From Candidatus Parvarchaeota archaeon (GTDB taxonomy: Archaea > Nanobdellota > Nanobdellia > WJKC01), in the NCBI GenBank assembly GCA_017608505.1, contig JAFCFT010000007.1, positions 1 to 51,782 of the forward strand: 51,782 nucleotides of DNA. Direction: 5' to 3'. Below the pieces are notes generated by a model that was not told where the DNA came from, did no database searches, and worked only from the letters and a program-made list of their open reading frames with translations. Made by a program: the position numbers and the translations under genes. Shown here one piece after another: positions 31,852 to 40,082 of this stretch (position 1 is its first letter; each line of letters opens with the position of its first letter).

Positions 31852-32242
31852 TGATTTCTTTAATATTATGATACACAATTGGCGGAATCTGACTTAACAA
31901 AAGTATTAATCCTATGCTTGCAACTAAAAACCCGTATGTCAATGCCTGCACAACGCTTAAATCGTATATGACTTCATTTGTCTTTTGAAATATCACTACA
32001 TTTCCTGCAATGAATAATGCAAGCCCTATGAAGAGCAAAAATCTAAAGACATTTAGGTCTTTTCTTGAAATGTCTTTATTTAAGATTGTTATTGCAGCGC
32101 CAGCGCCAAGCGCCATTACTATTATTAGTGCATTCACTAAGGAGTATCCTTCTGTTTCAATAAAACTGCTTAAAAGCAAGTAAGAAATTATCGCAAGCAA
32201 AGTAATCATTAAGCCCCTTATAATATCCATGCTAATTTCCAT
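31832..32242 (-). CDS. Four-TM membrane protein
   Basis: A 136-residue protein with four predicted TM helices (about 7-25, 35-55, 67-84 and 98-120), a charged loop DISRKDLN in the middle and a Lys-rich cytoplasmic tail. This layout resembles small archaeal histidine-kinase-like sensor membrane domains, but no family can be named. It overlaps the convergent HAD gene by 20 bp. The VTT gene lies 27 bp upstream on the same strand, so they may be co-transcribed. Confidence 0.55.
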   Translation of the reverse strand: MEISMDIIRGLMITLLAIISYLLLSSFIETEGYSLVNALIIVMALGAGAAITILNKDISRKDLNVFRFLLFIGLALFIAGNVVIFQKTNEVIYDLSVVQALTYGFLVASIGLILLLSQIPPIVYHNIKEIIKQKKK

Positions 32243-32268
32243 TAAAATTATAAAAAAATTCCAGTTAT

Positions 32269-33027
32269 TTAAGCTTTCTTTCTAAGCAGGCTTTTCCAGT
32301 CAACTGCAAAAAGCAAGAATATTACTGCTATTGTTGCAACTGTCATGACGTTGCTCATAAATGGGTTTTGCGAGCTTGCAATTTTTCCGTCAGCAACATT
32401 TATTCCATAAAGGCTTAATATAAATTGCCCTGGCGGAAATATCTTTGATAATGTAGCAAAACCTGCCAAGCTCATTGTCATTATCACTTTGCCTATAAAC
32501 ATTGCAATTAATGTTCTAATTAAGGAATAATTTGCAAGTCCAAGCGCAATTAGAAGCACATCGTCTGGCAGGGGCGTTACAGCAAACAATATCACTAATG
32601 GAAATCCATACCCTTTTTTTATCATGTTATTTAATTCTTCAACATTTTTTGAAACCATTGTCTTTTTTTTGTCAACTTTGGCGACTTCTCTAGCACCTCT
32701 TCCTAGCAACCATGCTGTTGATTCTCCTATTGCAGCGCCAGCACCAGCAAATAAGCCCACAAATATTGGATTTACAGGCAGTATTATAATAACGCTTAAC
32801 AACGCCAGCAAATAAGGCGTTGGAAGGATTACTGTGAAATTCCCAAAAATGCTTAAAATGAATATTGATATGTAAACACCAAGCTCTCCAAATGAATTAT
32901 AATATGATTGCGCAAAATTAATCATTAATGAGGAAAAATCAACTTTCATAAGCATATAAATAAAAATTCCAAGTATTAATCCGCCGTTTATTCCATATAG
33001 CAGAACTCTTTTTATTCTTACTTTCAT
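32269..33027 (-). CDS. VTT/DedA-like (SNARE-associated) membrane protein
   Basis: A 252-residue membrane protein of the VTT/DedA superfamily, members of which include lipid scramblases or flippases. The features are a glycine-rich re-entrant region (GLFAGAGAAIGESTAWLLGRGA), the second re-entrant Pro-containing FAVTPLPDDVLLIALGLANY and FIGKVIMTM after it. ATG 33027 overlaps the deoxyhypusine synthase stop (ATGA); 33072 would extend into that gene. Substrate unknown. Confidence 0.75.
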   Translation of the reverse strand: MKVRIKRVLLYGINGGLILGIFIYMLMKVDFSSLMINFAQSYYNSFGELGVYISIFILSIFGNFTVILPTPYLLALLSVIIILPVNPIFVGLFAGAGAAIGESTAWLLGRGAREVAKVDKKKTMVSKNVEELNNMIKKGYGFPLVILFAVTPLPDDVLLIALGLANYSLIRTLIAMFIGKVIMTMSLAGFATLSKIFPPGQFILSLYGINVADGKIASSQNPFMSNVMTVATIAVIFLLFAVDWKSLLRKKA

Positions 33028-33911
33028 CCTAAATACCCCGCAATTATTGGAAGCGCTATTGTTGCATCGCAATGCACTTCAACAAAATCAGCTTTTGGAT
33101 TTATTTTGCCCCAGCTTATCCCTTCTCTTAGTTCAGCACCGCTTAATCCGCCTGGACTTGGTATGTCTGTTGTTATTTGTATTGCATAACTTGCATTGTT
33201 TGGTGTGAATTGCAATGCCTGCATTATGTGGTTTTTTGGCACGCCGCCGCCAATAATTACTAATCCTGCTTTTTTTGCTGTCCATGCAATATCAATTATT
33301 TCTCTTAAGTCTTTAAAATGATCTAATTTTATTTTTTTGTTAAGAGCCAATTGCACGCCCAAGCCAGAATCAGTGAATCCAGGACAAAATATTGGCACTT
33401 TTAATTTTGATGCAGTTCTCATTATTGAGTTCTCGTCATTTAATTGCGCTCCTAAATGCCATATAAACTCTTTTACACTCATGTTTGGATCAAATTCTAA
33501 TTTTTGTATGAAGTCTTCCATTGCTTCATAAACTTTATTTTCCATGTAAACGTCATAAATTCTGTCAATGCCTTTTTTATTAAGCAACTCATCGCTTACT
33601 TGATGTTCTCCTTGGAAATGGTGGTGCCCCAGGGCCTCAATTAAATCATGCGTTAGATTTGCGCCCGTAGTAACTAATACATCAATGTATCCTTTTGCAA
33701 TCCAATCTCTAATTATTTGTCTCATGCCTGCTGGAACCATTGCTCCTGCAAGCCCAAAAAACTTCTTGCAATCAGGTTCTTTTATCATCTTTTCATATAT
33801 TAAGCAGGCTCTTGCCAAGCGTTTGCCGCCAAATCCAGTATTTTTCATTAGTTTCATAAGCTTTCTAATTGTGGCATTTTCAGGAACTTTAATTTGGTCA
33901 ATTTCTTTCAT
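33024..33911 (-). CDS. dys: Deoxyhypusine synthase
   Basis: Transfers the aminobutyl group of spermidine to a lysine of aIF5A. The 295-residue protein shows GLAGAMVPAGMRQII, VTTGANLTHDLIEALGHHH, FCPGFTDSGLG, IIGGGVPKNHI, TDIPSPGGLSGAELREG and the catalytic Lys in SWGKINPKAD, followed by HCDATIALPIIAGYL. All active-site blocks are present; length is close to the usual 310-330. TATA-like ACATTTAAAAATA lies near 33939, about 26 nt before a near-leaderless start. Confidence 0.94.
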   Translation of the reverse strand: MKEIDQIKVPENATIRKLMKLMKNTGFGGKRLARACLIYEKMIKEPDCKKFFGLAGAMVPAGMRQIIRDWIAKGYIDVLVTTGANLTHDLIEALGHHHFQGEHQVSDELLNKKGIDRIYDVYMENKVYEAMEDFIQKLEFDPNMSVKEFIWHLGAQLNDENSIMRTASKLKVPIFCPGFTDSGLGVQLALNKKIKLDHFKDLREIIDIAWTAKKAGLVIIGGGVPKNHIMQALQFTPNNASYAIQITTDIPSPGGLSGAELREGISWGKINPKADFVEVHCDATIALPIIAGYLG

Positions 33912-34288
33912 AAGGAAAACATTACTATGTCTTTATTTTTAAATGTATCAAAAAATTTTAAAAGCTTTAATGCTACATTTATATTGCCACTGTGTCACCC
34001 AACACACGATAAGGGACCTTTTTTAAGGTCCCTCTTTTCTAATTCCTCGTTCTTGCATTGATAATTTTAAACTTAAAATTTGCTTTTCTTTTCTCCCTTC
34101 AACACTTTCTCCTTTAAGTATCAGCAATGCTCTTTCTTCAAAATCTCTTCCTTTCTTGCCAGTAATTATTCTTTGCTTATTAAGTTACTAATAAATGCTT
34201 TCTCGTTATTTTTAATACTTCCAATTTTTTTAAGCCTTCCTGCTTAAACAGAAATCTTTAAATAATCTTTAAAATATCTATTATTTTT
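33912..34288. other. Intergenic region: hairpin and possible gene debris
   Basis: A strong hairpin at 34012-34033 (AGGGACC with GGTCCCT) is followed on the plus strand by CTTTTCT, like a terminator, although no plus-strand gene precedes it. A smaller GTGT/ACAC hairpin lies just before. On the minus strand, frames around 34040-34230 read as a Lys-rich protein fragment (GRDFEERALLILKGE) with no start and a frameshift, so they may be gene debris. The dys promoter occupies 33930-33945. Confidence 0.35.
34257..34265 (+). promoter_or_regulatory. TATA box of the 5S rRNA gene
   Basis: TTTAAATAA centred on 34261 lies 28 nt before the mature 5S 5' end at 34289. A second, overlapping candidate (TTTAAAATA, 34268-34276) is too close to serve that start. 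It shows that the 5S gene has its own promoter. Confidence 0.55.
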
Positions 34289-34403
34289 GCCAGCGACCAT
34301 AACTTGGGAGGTAACACCTGATCCCATTCCGAACTCAGAAGTTAAGGGCCCAAGTGTTATTGGGTGTACTGCGTAACACGCGGGAAACCAATAAGTTGCT
34401 GGC
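34289..34403 (+). rRNA. rrf: 5S ribosomal RNA
   Basis: A 115-nt gene. The terminal helix pairs GCCAGC (34289-34294) with GCTGGC (34398-34403). Conserved internal sequences include GATCCCATTCCGAACTCAG and AAGTTAAG, and the helix IV-V region GGGTGTACTGCG. No 16S or 23S gene is nearby, so it is unlinked, as in many reduced archaeal genomes. Its 3' end is 2 bp from the stop of the convergent Ras-like gene. Confidence 0.96.
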
Positions 34404-34405
34404 GC

Positions 34406-34957
34406 TTACTTATCTTTTGATATTACATTTTCTAATATTAATCTTGCCAAATCTGTAAACGCTTCGTTTACATATTCCCCTGTTTTTGCAGACGTATAAT
34501 AACACTTTTTTATGTTTGCGTCAGCATTTCTTTCTAAAAATCTATTGATTGAATTTTCATCTACTCTTTCTTCTGAATAATAATACAAATCCAGTTTATT
34601 TCCAATAAGAATTGCAGGACATTCATCATAGTATACATTATTTTCTTTATTTATCTTTATCCAATCCTCAAGTTTGTCAAGAGAACTTGGCCTTGTCAAG
34701 TCAAAAACATAAAATACTCCTCTTGTTGCTCTAAACATGGAATTTGTTATAACTCTAAAATGCTCCTGCCCGCCCATATCCCATATTTGAAATGTCACTT
34801 TATGCTCTCCTATTTCCAAGCTCTTAACTGAGTGGCTTACTCCAATCGTCAATTTATAACCATGCTCAAATTTGTTGTCAACATATCTTGTAATAAGCGA
34901 TGTTTTGCCTACGCCGCCTTCACCTGCAAGAACAATTTTAAATATGTAGTCTCCCAT
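34406..34957 (-). CDS. Ras/Rab-like small GTPase
   Basis: A 183-residue protein with all five G motifs of Ras-superfamily GTPases: G1 GEGGVGKTS (12-20), switch I Thr37 in YKLTIGV, G3 WDMGGQE (59-65) with the catalytic Gln64, G4 NKLD (120-123) and G5 TSAK (155-158). FRATRGVFYVFDLT is a Rab/Ras-like stretch. WDMGGQE replaces the canonical WDTAGQE. There is no C-terminal Cys, so no prenylation; the tail ends ISKDK. The start has TATA-like TTCTTAAATAG about 26-30 nt upstream. Small GTPases of this type occur in some archaea; effectors are unknown. Confidence 0.9.
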   Translation of the reverse strand: MGDYIFKIVLAGEGGVGKTSLITRYVDNKFEHGYKLTIGVSHSVKSLEIGEHKVTFQIWDMGGQEHFRVITNSMFRATRGVFYVFDLTRPSSLDKLEDWIKINKENNVYYDECPAILIGNKLDLYYYSEERVDENSINRFLERNADANIKKCYYTSAKTGEYVNEAFTDLARLILENVISKDK

Positions 34958-35147
34958 TAAAACAACTAATTGCTTGCGTACTATTTAAGAATTTATTTAT
35001 TCAAGGAGCCCTTTTGGGGCCCCTTGATGCGTTTGAGGGATAATAACAACACGGACAAGGAGCGGTTGTTATCAATCCTTTTTTTCAAAAAGTTATTTAT
35101 AAACTTTTCGCTTGATTTATAAATGCTTTTTATTATATTTTCATTTC
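34958..35147. other. Divergent intergenic region with two-hairpin structure
   Basis: Hairpin one pairs 35002-35006 and 35008-35012 with 35022-35026 and 35016-35020 (one A-C mismatch). Hairpin two pairs 35043-35050 with 35065-35072. The octamer CAAGGAGC occurs both in the first arm of hairpin one (35002-35009) and in the loop of hairpin two (35056-35063), so the two could compete for one partner strand. A T tract (35079-35085) follows on the plus strand. TATA-like boxes for both flanking genes lie outside the structure (near 34987 on minus, 35119 on plus), so it is probably not a simple leader. It may be a small RNA of unknown strand. Confidence 0.4.
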
Positions 35148-36152
35148 ATGACGCGATACATTTGTGGCGACCCAGAAATCAACAACATAGATGAAGCTTT
35201 TTCCACTCTTGAGGACTATTTGAAGAAAGACAAAGGCGAATATATAACTTCAAAGCCTTCTGGATTTTTCAAAAAACTTAAATACTATTGTCAAAAAATA
35301 AAAGCAAACATTGAGGATTTCTTTAATCCAAGCGTTGTTTACATAACAGGGGACTTTATTGGCCACAATGCTTTAAAAGAGCTTAATCAATATGCTTTAA
35401 AACTCAGCAAACAAAAAGGAATAGGTCTGCGCAAGGCATATGATTCTGTTTTGTGGGACGAATCTGTCAATGGGTTTTACACAAAAATCTTTCAAAAACT
35501 TGATGACATATCGAAAAAATACAATGTTAGGGTCGCATTTATTTTAGGCAATCATGACCAGCGCTACTCTGATTTTAAAAAATCTTTTGAGTCTGCAAAA
35601 AAGCAAAGAAACTGGAAAAGACTTTACTTTGTTGACAGGCGCGTTGTAAAAATCGGAGGCGTTTTTGGCCACATAGTCGGGGGCTTTGGAGGAAGCGACG
35701 AAATACCAGTGAATTCACACCCAGAACTTAGCAATGCAAGCGAATACGTCGAGTCAAACTCAGATGCTCTTGAAGAGTTCCTAAAAAATGTTGAAAACTA
35801 CAAAGACATAAGCGTACTATTATTCCACAAGTTCTACGAGACGCCTTCTGAGAAATTCTTGTACGGCACAAAGCCAAACGCAGTTCCAAGCCCTTTGACG
35901 AAGAATAATGAAAAGCTTTTAACAACACTTAAAGAAAAAGGCCTTTTAAGCTCCAATAGAGTCTATATTGGGTGCGGCCACTGGCACAACGGCGGCTTAT
36001 TTAAGAAAAAAGACAAAAAAGACATAATAGTCATTAATCCTGGCTCAGACAAGCTTGTAAAAATTAAAGGTCCATTTAACAATGTCTTAAAAGTTGCAAC
36101 GCAAAGCAATGAAATTATAAATCTCCCTGGATTTAGCGAAGCAGCTGCCTAA
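35148..36152 (+). CDS. Calcineurin-like metallophosphoesterase
   Basis: A 334-residue protein. The metal-ligand motifs are in order: ICGDPE near the start (a variant of D-H), VVYITGDFIGHN, ILGNHDQR (GNHD), LLFHKFYE and GCGHWHNGG (GHxH-like), followed by NPGSDK. A large helical insertion lies between the first motif and GDFIGH. ATG 35148 is chosen because it has a TATA-like TTATAAAT about 28 nt upstream; 35112 lies inside that element. Substrate unknown. Confidence 0.82.
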   Translation: MTRYICGDPEINNIDEAFSTLEDYLKKDKGEYITSKPSGFFKKLKYYCQKIKANIEDFFNPSVVYITGDFIGHNALKELNQYALKLSKQKGIGLRKAYDSVLWDESVNGFYTKIFQKLDDISKKYNVRVAFILGNHDQRYSDFKKSFESAKKQRNWKRLYFVDRRVVKIGGVFGHIVGGFGGSDEIPVNSHPELSNASEYVESNSDALEEFLKNVENYKDISVLLFHKFYETPSEKFLYGTKPNAVPSPLTKNNEKLLTTLKEKGLLSSNRVYIGCGHWHNGGLFKKKDKKDIIVINPGSDKLVKIKGPFNNVLKVATQSNEIINLPGFSEAAA

Positions 36153-36330
36153 TCCTCTTTTCTATTGTTGCAATCTCTTTTGCTGCAGCTTCCCAATTCA
36201 ACATCAGCCCTTTAATATCCCTTAAAGTCCCTAATTCGCCCTTTGCTCTTGCTTTCATTATCCTTTCATAATATTTATTCATCTTTTTCAAGAACCTTAT
36301 TGCCTTTTTTATCTCATTTTCTTTTCTCAT
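36133..36330 (-). CDS. Small helical hypothetical protein
   Basis: A 65-residue, Lys/Arg-rich protein predicted to be two helices with coiled-coil character (IKKAIRFLKKMNKYYERIMKA; AAAKEIATIEKRIRQLLR). No Cys, no membrane segment. It overlaps the convergent phosphoesterase gene by 20 bp. A TATA-like TTATAAATTC-type sequence precedes it. Function unknown, but it could be RNA-binding given its charge. Confidence 0.45.
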   Translation of the reverse strand: MRKENEIKKAIRFLKKMNKYYERIMKARAKGELGTLRDIKGLMLNWEAAAKEIATIEKRIRQLLR

Positions 36331-36385
36331 CTAGCTAAACGAGCGTTCATAAACTTTTATATTTTCTTATTTGTTACTATATTCT

Positions 36386-36640
36386 ATGCTCATTCAATTG
36401 ATTGGATTCCTTATACTCATAATCGGAGTGCTCGGCTTTTGGGGAGGCCTTGCTTCCTTATTTGACTTTGCAAACCCTTTAGGTCAAATCACATTGGCCC
36501 TTTACAATATGACCCTTCTTTTTTTATCAGACTTTGCATCATTAATCTTCTGGTTCATAATAATCCTTTTAGGCCTTGCCTTAATGTCTCCAAAAGAGCG
36601 CGGTTACTCAAGCATTCTAAGACGCAGATACAGATGGTAA
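36386..36640 (+). CDS. Small two-TM membrane protein
   Basis: An 84-residue protein with two long TM helices (about 2-25 and 41-67) and an Arg-rich end (RRRYRW). ATG 36386 is used; the open frame reaches back to a TTG at 36371. It is followed 32 bp later by another two-TM gene on the same strand, so they may act together. No family recognised. Confidence 0.5.
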   Translation: MLIQLIGFLILIIGVLGFWGGLASLFDFANPLGQITLALYNMTLLFLSDFASLIFWFIIILLGLALMSPKERGYSSILRRRYRW

Positions 36641-36672
36641 ACTTTTTAATTATCCCTTTCTTATTCTAATTC

Positions 36673-36924
36673 ATGGATATTGAAGAAGTAATTCCTGCAT
36701 TAATCGCCTTATTTGGCGCTTTAGGCTTTATCGGCTTTCTTGGAAACTTTTTCCCAGTCATTAACGAAATCCCTTACGTATTTTCTGGCCCGCATCACAT
36801 CTTCACACTTCTTGGAAGCTTCATTGACCAGTACGTTGCTTTTGGCTCTGAAATGTGGGCAGTAATTCTTGAACTAGCAATCACAATAATTTTTGCACTA
36901 ATCTCTTACCACGTCGGCATGTAA
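36673..36924 (+). CDS. Small two-TM membrane protein
   Basis: An 83-residue protein with an acidic start (MDIEEVIP), two hydrophobic segments (about 7-27 and 62-80) and an intervening aromatic loop with SGPHHIF. TATA-like TTTTAATTAT lies about 25 nt upstream, so it may also be transcribed on its own. The stop abuts that of the convergent large gene at 36925. Function unknown. Confidence 0.5.
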   Translation: MDIEEVIPALIALFGALGFIGFLGNFFPVINEIPYVFSGPHHIFTLLGSFIDQYVAFGSEMWAVILELAITIIFALISYHVGM

Positions 36925-38688
36925 TTATACTTTTATTTCTAACTCTTTTGTTATCTTAGACAAATCTTTTTCTAACTCCTTTTCTTTCTCCTCTTTCTTA
37001 AGACCTCTTGCTTCATCAAACTTTTTTTGCTCTTCAAAATATTTTTCGTCCATTAAAAGTCTTCTTCCCCACTTGTTTAATACTCCAATTCCATATGTTT
37101 TGTTTTTATAGTCTATGTACTTATCTATAAACAGCGGATTGTACGTAGGCAGTTCGCAAGCAAACCCTCTCCATCCACATGCGCACGACAACTTTGCTTC
37201 TTCAGCCCCCCATTGTATCCATTTTTTCTCTGATATCGCCTCAATTTGCGATGATGTGCTAACTCTTTCTATGACGCCTCTGTCAAGCGGAATAACTCTA
37301 AATCTAATTACTGCATCTCTTATTATGTCTTCTTTTGCAAGGTCTATTCCTAAAACCCTTTGATATGTCAATATATCAATTAACTTTATTCTCTGCCCAA
37401 GCCTTCTCCTTCTATTAAATATAAGCATGCTTCCTATTTTTCTATTCATTGAAAACCCTTTAATCACTATTTTATCTCTGAACTTTTCTTCCAATTCTCT
37501 CACTAACTCATTAAAGTCGCCTATATTATCCACATTATCAACAAAAAAGCAATGTATCCCTGCTTCTTTTAGTCCGATTTCCTTGTAGCTTTTTAGCCTA
37601 TTCTTTTCTAATTCTTCTTTAAACTCTTTACTGCTTTTATTTAAACAATTAGGGCATACTGTTGCTGCCATGTATGGCGGAACATATGTCTTTTTCCCTT
37701 CATATTTTACTTCTACAAGGCCTAGGTCTCTGTTCTCAGTCTCCTTGTCTCTTTCGTCTTCAACTATTCTTTTTATCCTAATCACTAAGCTTCTGTACGG
37801 CAGAAATATTATTCCTTTCTTTAAATTTATCAATCTATACATTTTTACACTATGTCCTAACTTCTTATACAACCTTCCTCTTAATCTTCCAGTCCCAAGC
37901 GTTCTTCTCTTAGTGGGGCTTGGCACAGTTATTATATCAATTATCTTATCTTCCCCTACCCTTTCGTCCCAAAACAAGATTTTTCCAACTTTAAAATAAT
38001 CATCAAACCCTTCTGCAACAACTTCTTTTTTAGGGGTCTTAAATGAGATCTTTTTGACTCTTCCTTCAGCAACTTCTACATTTAAATCATTAAGCATGCA
38101 AAACAGACCTTTTTCCAACAAAATTTTCTTTAATCTCTCATCATTAATTGCAAGCCAGCCTTTTTGCTTTCTAATTAATTGCTCCACATACGAGCAAACT
38201 ACTTCAACACCATCGCGCGCCACATATGACTTTATTGTATTTCTAAACCCGTCTGGAAACATTTGATTTTCTTCAAACTCGTCATTGCCATCTATAAAGT
38301 CTTTTATGTCATCTTCTTTTTTAATCAAAGGCACAACCCTTGGCAAAAGCGTCTCTATCCAATTAAGCACTTGCAAAATGTTGTTTTCACGCATTCTTAA
38401 TGCCCTCAAATATGCTTCTAATTCTTTTCTTCCTGCCTGCCCAAGCAACAGCTTCATTTCCCACTTAATGCTTACAATTTCACTGTCACTATATCCTTTC
38501 TCTTTTAACACTTTCCCAAGCTCGTCCTCAAATCTTGCATAATTCCCGCTTACAGTGTTCCATCCCCTTCTTAAAAGGGCAAATCTCTTAATAAATTCTT
38601 TATAAAAACTTATGAAATCATCTACAGAATTAATCCCTTCAATTAGGAATTTATAATATCGCATTATTCTTTTAAAAAATCTTTTCAC
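36925..38688 (-). CDS. Large hypothetical protein with Cys clusters
   Basis: A 587-residue soluble protein with no recognised domain. Residues 1-200 are helical and charged. A middle region (about 210-330) is beta-rich and basic (TVPSPTKRRTLGTGRLRGRLYKK). A Cys pair CPNC lies near residue 355, and CACGWRGFAC near residue 505 could bind zinc with it. The C-terminal 40 residues form a Lys/Glu coiled coil. No Walker motif or obvious nuclease motif was seen. It stands alone between small membrane genes. Basic patches and zinc-like Cys suggest nucleic-acid binding; that is a guess. Confidence 0.6.
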   Translation of the reverse strand: MKRFFKRIMRYYKFLIEGINSVDDFISFYKEFIKRFALLRRGWNTVSGNYARFEDELGKVLKEKGYSDSEIVSIKWEMKLLLGQAGRKELEAYLRALRMRENNILQVLNWIETLLPRVVPLIKKEDDIKDFIDGNDEFEENQMFPDGFRNTIKSYVARDGVEVVCSYVEQLIRKQKGWLAINDERLKKILLEKGLFCMLNDLNVEVAEGRVKKISFKTPKKEVVAEGFDDYFKVGKILFWDERVGEDKIIDIITVPSPTKRRTLGTGRLRGRLYKKLGHSVKMYRLINLKKGIIFLPYRSLVIRIKRIVEDERDKETENRDLGLVEVKYEGKKTYVPPYMAATVCPNCLNKSSKEFKEELEKNRLKSYKEIGLKEAGIHCFFVDNVDNIGDFNELVRELEEKFRDKIVIKGFSMNRKIGSMLIFNRRRRLGQRIKLIDILTYQRVLGIDLAKEDIIRDAVIRFRVIPLDRGVIERVSTSSQIEAISEKKWIQWGAEEAKLSCACGWRGFACELPTYNPLFIDKYIDYKNKTYGIGVLNKWGRRLLMDEKYFEEQKKFDEARGLKKEEKEKELEKDLSKITKELEIKV

Positions 38689-38733
38689 TTATTAAGTTTT
38701 ATAAGTAAATAATTTCTTATTTTTCTTGTTGTT

Positions 38734-38976
38734 ATGGCTTCGAGGATGTTAGGATTTAAATTAGGAATCATACTAACTTTATTAGGATTCCTTTTAATCT
38801 CGCAATTTCATCTTAAGGGAATTTTTGGAATTCCAGTAATTGAAGACTATGTCAATTTCACATTTCCAACAACAATAGGTTCAGTGCCTTTAATACCTAT
38901 TTTTTGGGCTATGTTCTTATTCGGTATTTTTGCTTTAATAACTGCAATATTAGATAAGCCACCATTTAATTATTGA
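38734..38976 (+). CDS. Small two-TM membrane protein
   Basis: An 80-residue protein with two TM segments (about 8-23 and 50-73) and a short extracytoplasmic loop with NFT. TATA-like TTTTATAAGTA lies about 32 nt before the ATG. It resembles the other orphan two-TM genes at 36386 and 36673 only in layout, not clearly in sequence. Function unknown. Confidence 0.5.
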   Translation: MASRMLGFKLGIILTLLGFLLISQFHLKGIFGIPVIEDYVNFTFPTTIGSVPLIPIFWAMFLFGIFALITAILDKPPFNY

Positions 38977-38981
38977 TGTTT

Positions 38982-39779
38982 CTATTTTTTCTTTTTCTCT
39001 AGTTTTTTAAGTATATTGCTGATGTCATATGCCATACCTGTCTTAAGCAATGGTAGTTTATATGCAGGTATGTTATCTCCGTACTCTTTAATAAATCCTC
39101 CAATATTTGGTCCTTTCCAATCTATTAATTTTCCTTCTTTTAAAGTGTCTTTATCAAGTACTAAAAACACCCAATATTCGTCTAGGCCTGGTTTTTCATG
39201 ATGCCAGAATATTACTCCTATATCATCCTCTTCGTAGAATTCATCAATCTTTAATAGTTCATTATTGCTCGTATGCGGCTTTAATTCTTCATAAAACTTG
39301 TTGAAGTCGGCATCACTTTCAGTTATTATACAACCAATTTTTAGATCTCTTTTTGTTATTCCTTTTTGTTGCTCTGCTATCTTTTTTAATGCTTTTTCAT
39401 CAACTTTCCCATAAGCAGCATCTACGATTTCCTTCGCGTTTATGAAGACACCTATATCCTTGAAAGGTATTTTTGGATAATTTTCATTAAATTTTTTAAG
39501 ATTGAATAAACCTCTTCTTGAAAGGCCTGCCAGCCCTTCACCAGCAAATGCTTCTTTAATTGATGGGACACCACTAATTATAATTAATATATACTCATCT
39601 TTCTTCATTGTTTTTTTATGCTTCCATAAAATTACGCCTCCTTTGAGTTTACCATCTTCTTTGAATACACCACCTTTTGCAATGCCATGTTTGTTAAGTT
39701 CATTTAGTATTTTCTGAAAATCGGCATTGTCTGCAATAGTTAGTAAGACAACTTTTATAGGGTACTCAATTATTGCCAT
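38982..39779 (-). CDS. Hypothetical protein with internal duplication
   Basis: A 265-residue soluble protein. Two halves share a pattern: ADFQKILNELNKHG, then GGVILWKHKK and KDEYILIIISG in the first; ADFNKFYEELKPHT, then IGVIFWHHEK and LDEYWVFLVLD in the second. Each half is followed by a similar segment (FKDIGVFINAKEI versus IGGFIKEYGDNIP). So an alpha/beta domain of about 120 residues was duplicated. Ligand and role unknown. Start M5 (ATG 39779) is preferred because SD GAGGTG lies 9 nt upstream; the GTG at 39791 is part of that SD. Confidence 0.55.
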   Translation of the reverse strand: MAIIEYPIKVVLLTIADNADFQKILNELNKHGIAKGGVFKEDGKLKGGVILWKHKKTMKKDEYILIIISGVPSIKEAFAGEGLAGLSRRGLFNLKKFNENYPKIPFKDIGVFINAKEIVDAAYGKVDEKALKKIAEQQKGITKRDLKIGCIITESDADFNKFYEELKPHTSNNELLKIDEFYEEDDIGVIFWHHEKPGLDEYWVFLVLDKDTLKEGKLIDWKGPNIGGFIKEYGDNIPAYKLPLLKTGMAYDISNILKKLEKKKK

Positions 39780-39851
39780 TTTTGATTTCACCTCATTACT
39801 TTTTTATGCCCTTTTATTTAATAAGTCTTTGGCTTGTTATTTTTAGAAACC

Positions 39852-39903
39852 TTTATATATTACCGCGAGTTTTCTTTTGAACTTGTATATAATTTTTTAG
39901 GAG
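39852..39903 (+). promoter_or_regulatory. Promoter and SD of the small zinc protein gene
   Basis: A good TATA box (TTTATATAT, 39852-39860) and a second TATA-like sequence (TTGTATATAAT, near 39882) precede the ATG at 39914. AGGAG at 39899-39903 gives an SD with 10 nt spacing. With an upstream box and SD this gene is one of the few leadered ones here. Confidence 0.5.
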
Positions 39904-39913
39904 TTACCGTAAA

Positions 39914-40081
39914 ATGCCTAAGTGTGAAATTTGCGGGTGCAAGGTTGATAATACAAATTTGTGTCAAGTCTGCGAAAGCAGGTTTTGCAGTGAATGCGGA
40001 GATCCAGAATTAGAAATTTGCAAAGACTGCCAAGATTTCAGCGGGGTAATGGACAGCGATATAGAAGAATACGAAGAATGA
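39914..40081 (+). CDS. Small zinc-finger-like protein
   Basis: A 55-residue protein with eleven Cys in pairs (CEICGC, CQVCESRFCSEC, CKDC), followed by an acidic tail (MDSDIEEYEE). The cysteines could form two zinc sites in a RING- or B-box-like arrangement, or a double ribbon. It is supported by a promoter, an SD and an ATG start, and by dense Cys spacing that would be unlikely by chance. The stop is next to that of the convergent PRC-barrel gene. Function unknown; protein-protein or RNA contact is likely for such folds. Confidence 0.65.
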   Translation: MPKCEICGCKVDNTNLCQVCESRFCSECGDPELEICKDCQDFSGVMDSDIEEYEE

Positions 40082-40082
40082 G

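Noticed and set aside
33985..34035. A tRNA or tRNA fragment near 33990-34033
   Set aside because: Hairpins exist but no T-arm GTTCRA sequence, acceptor pairing or anticodon arm could be built.
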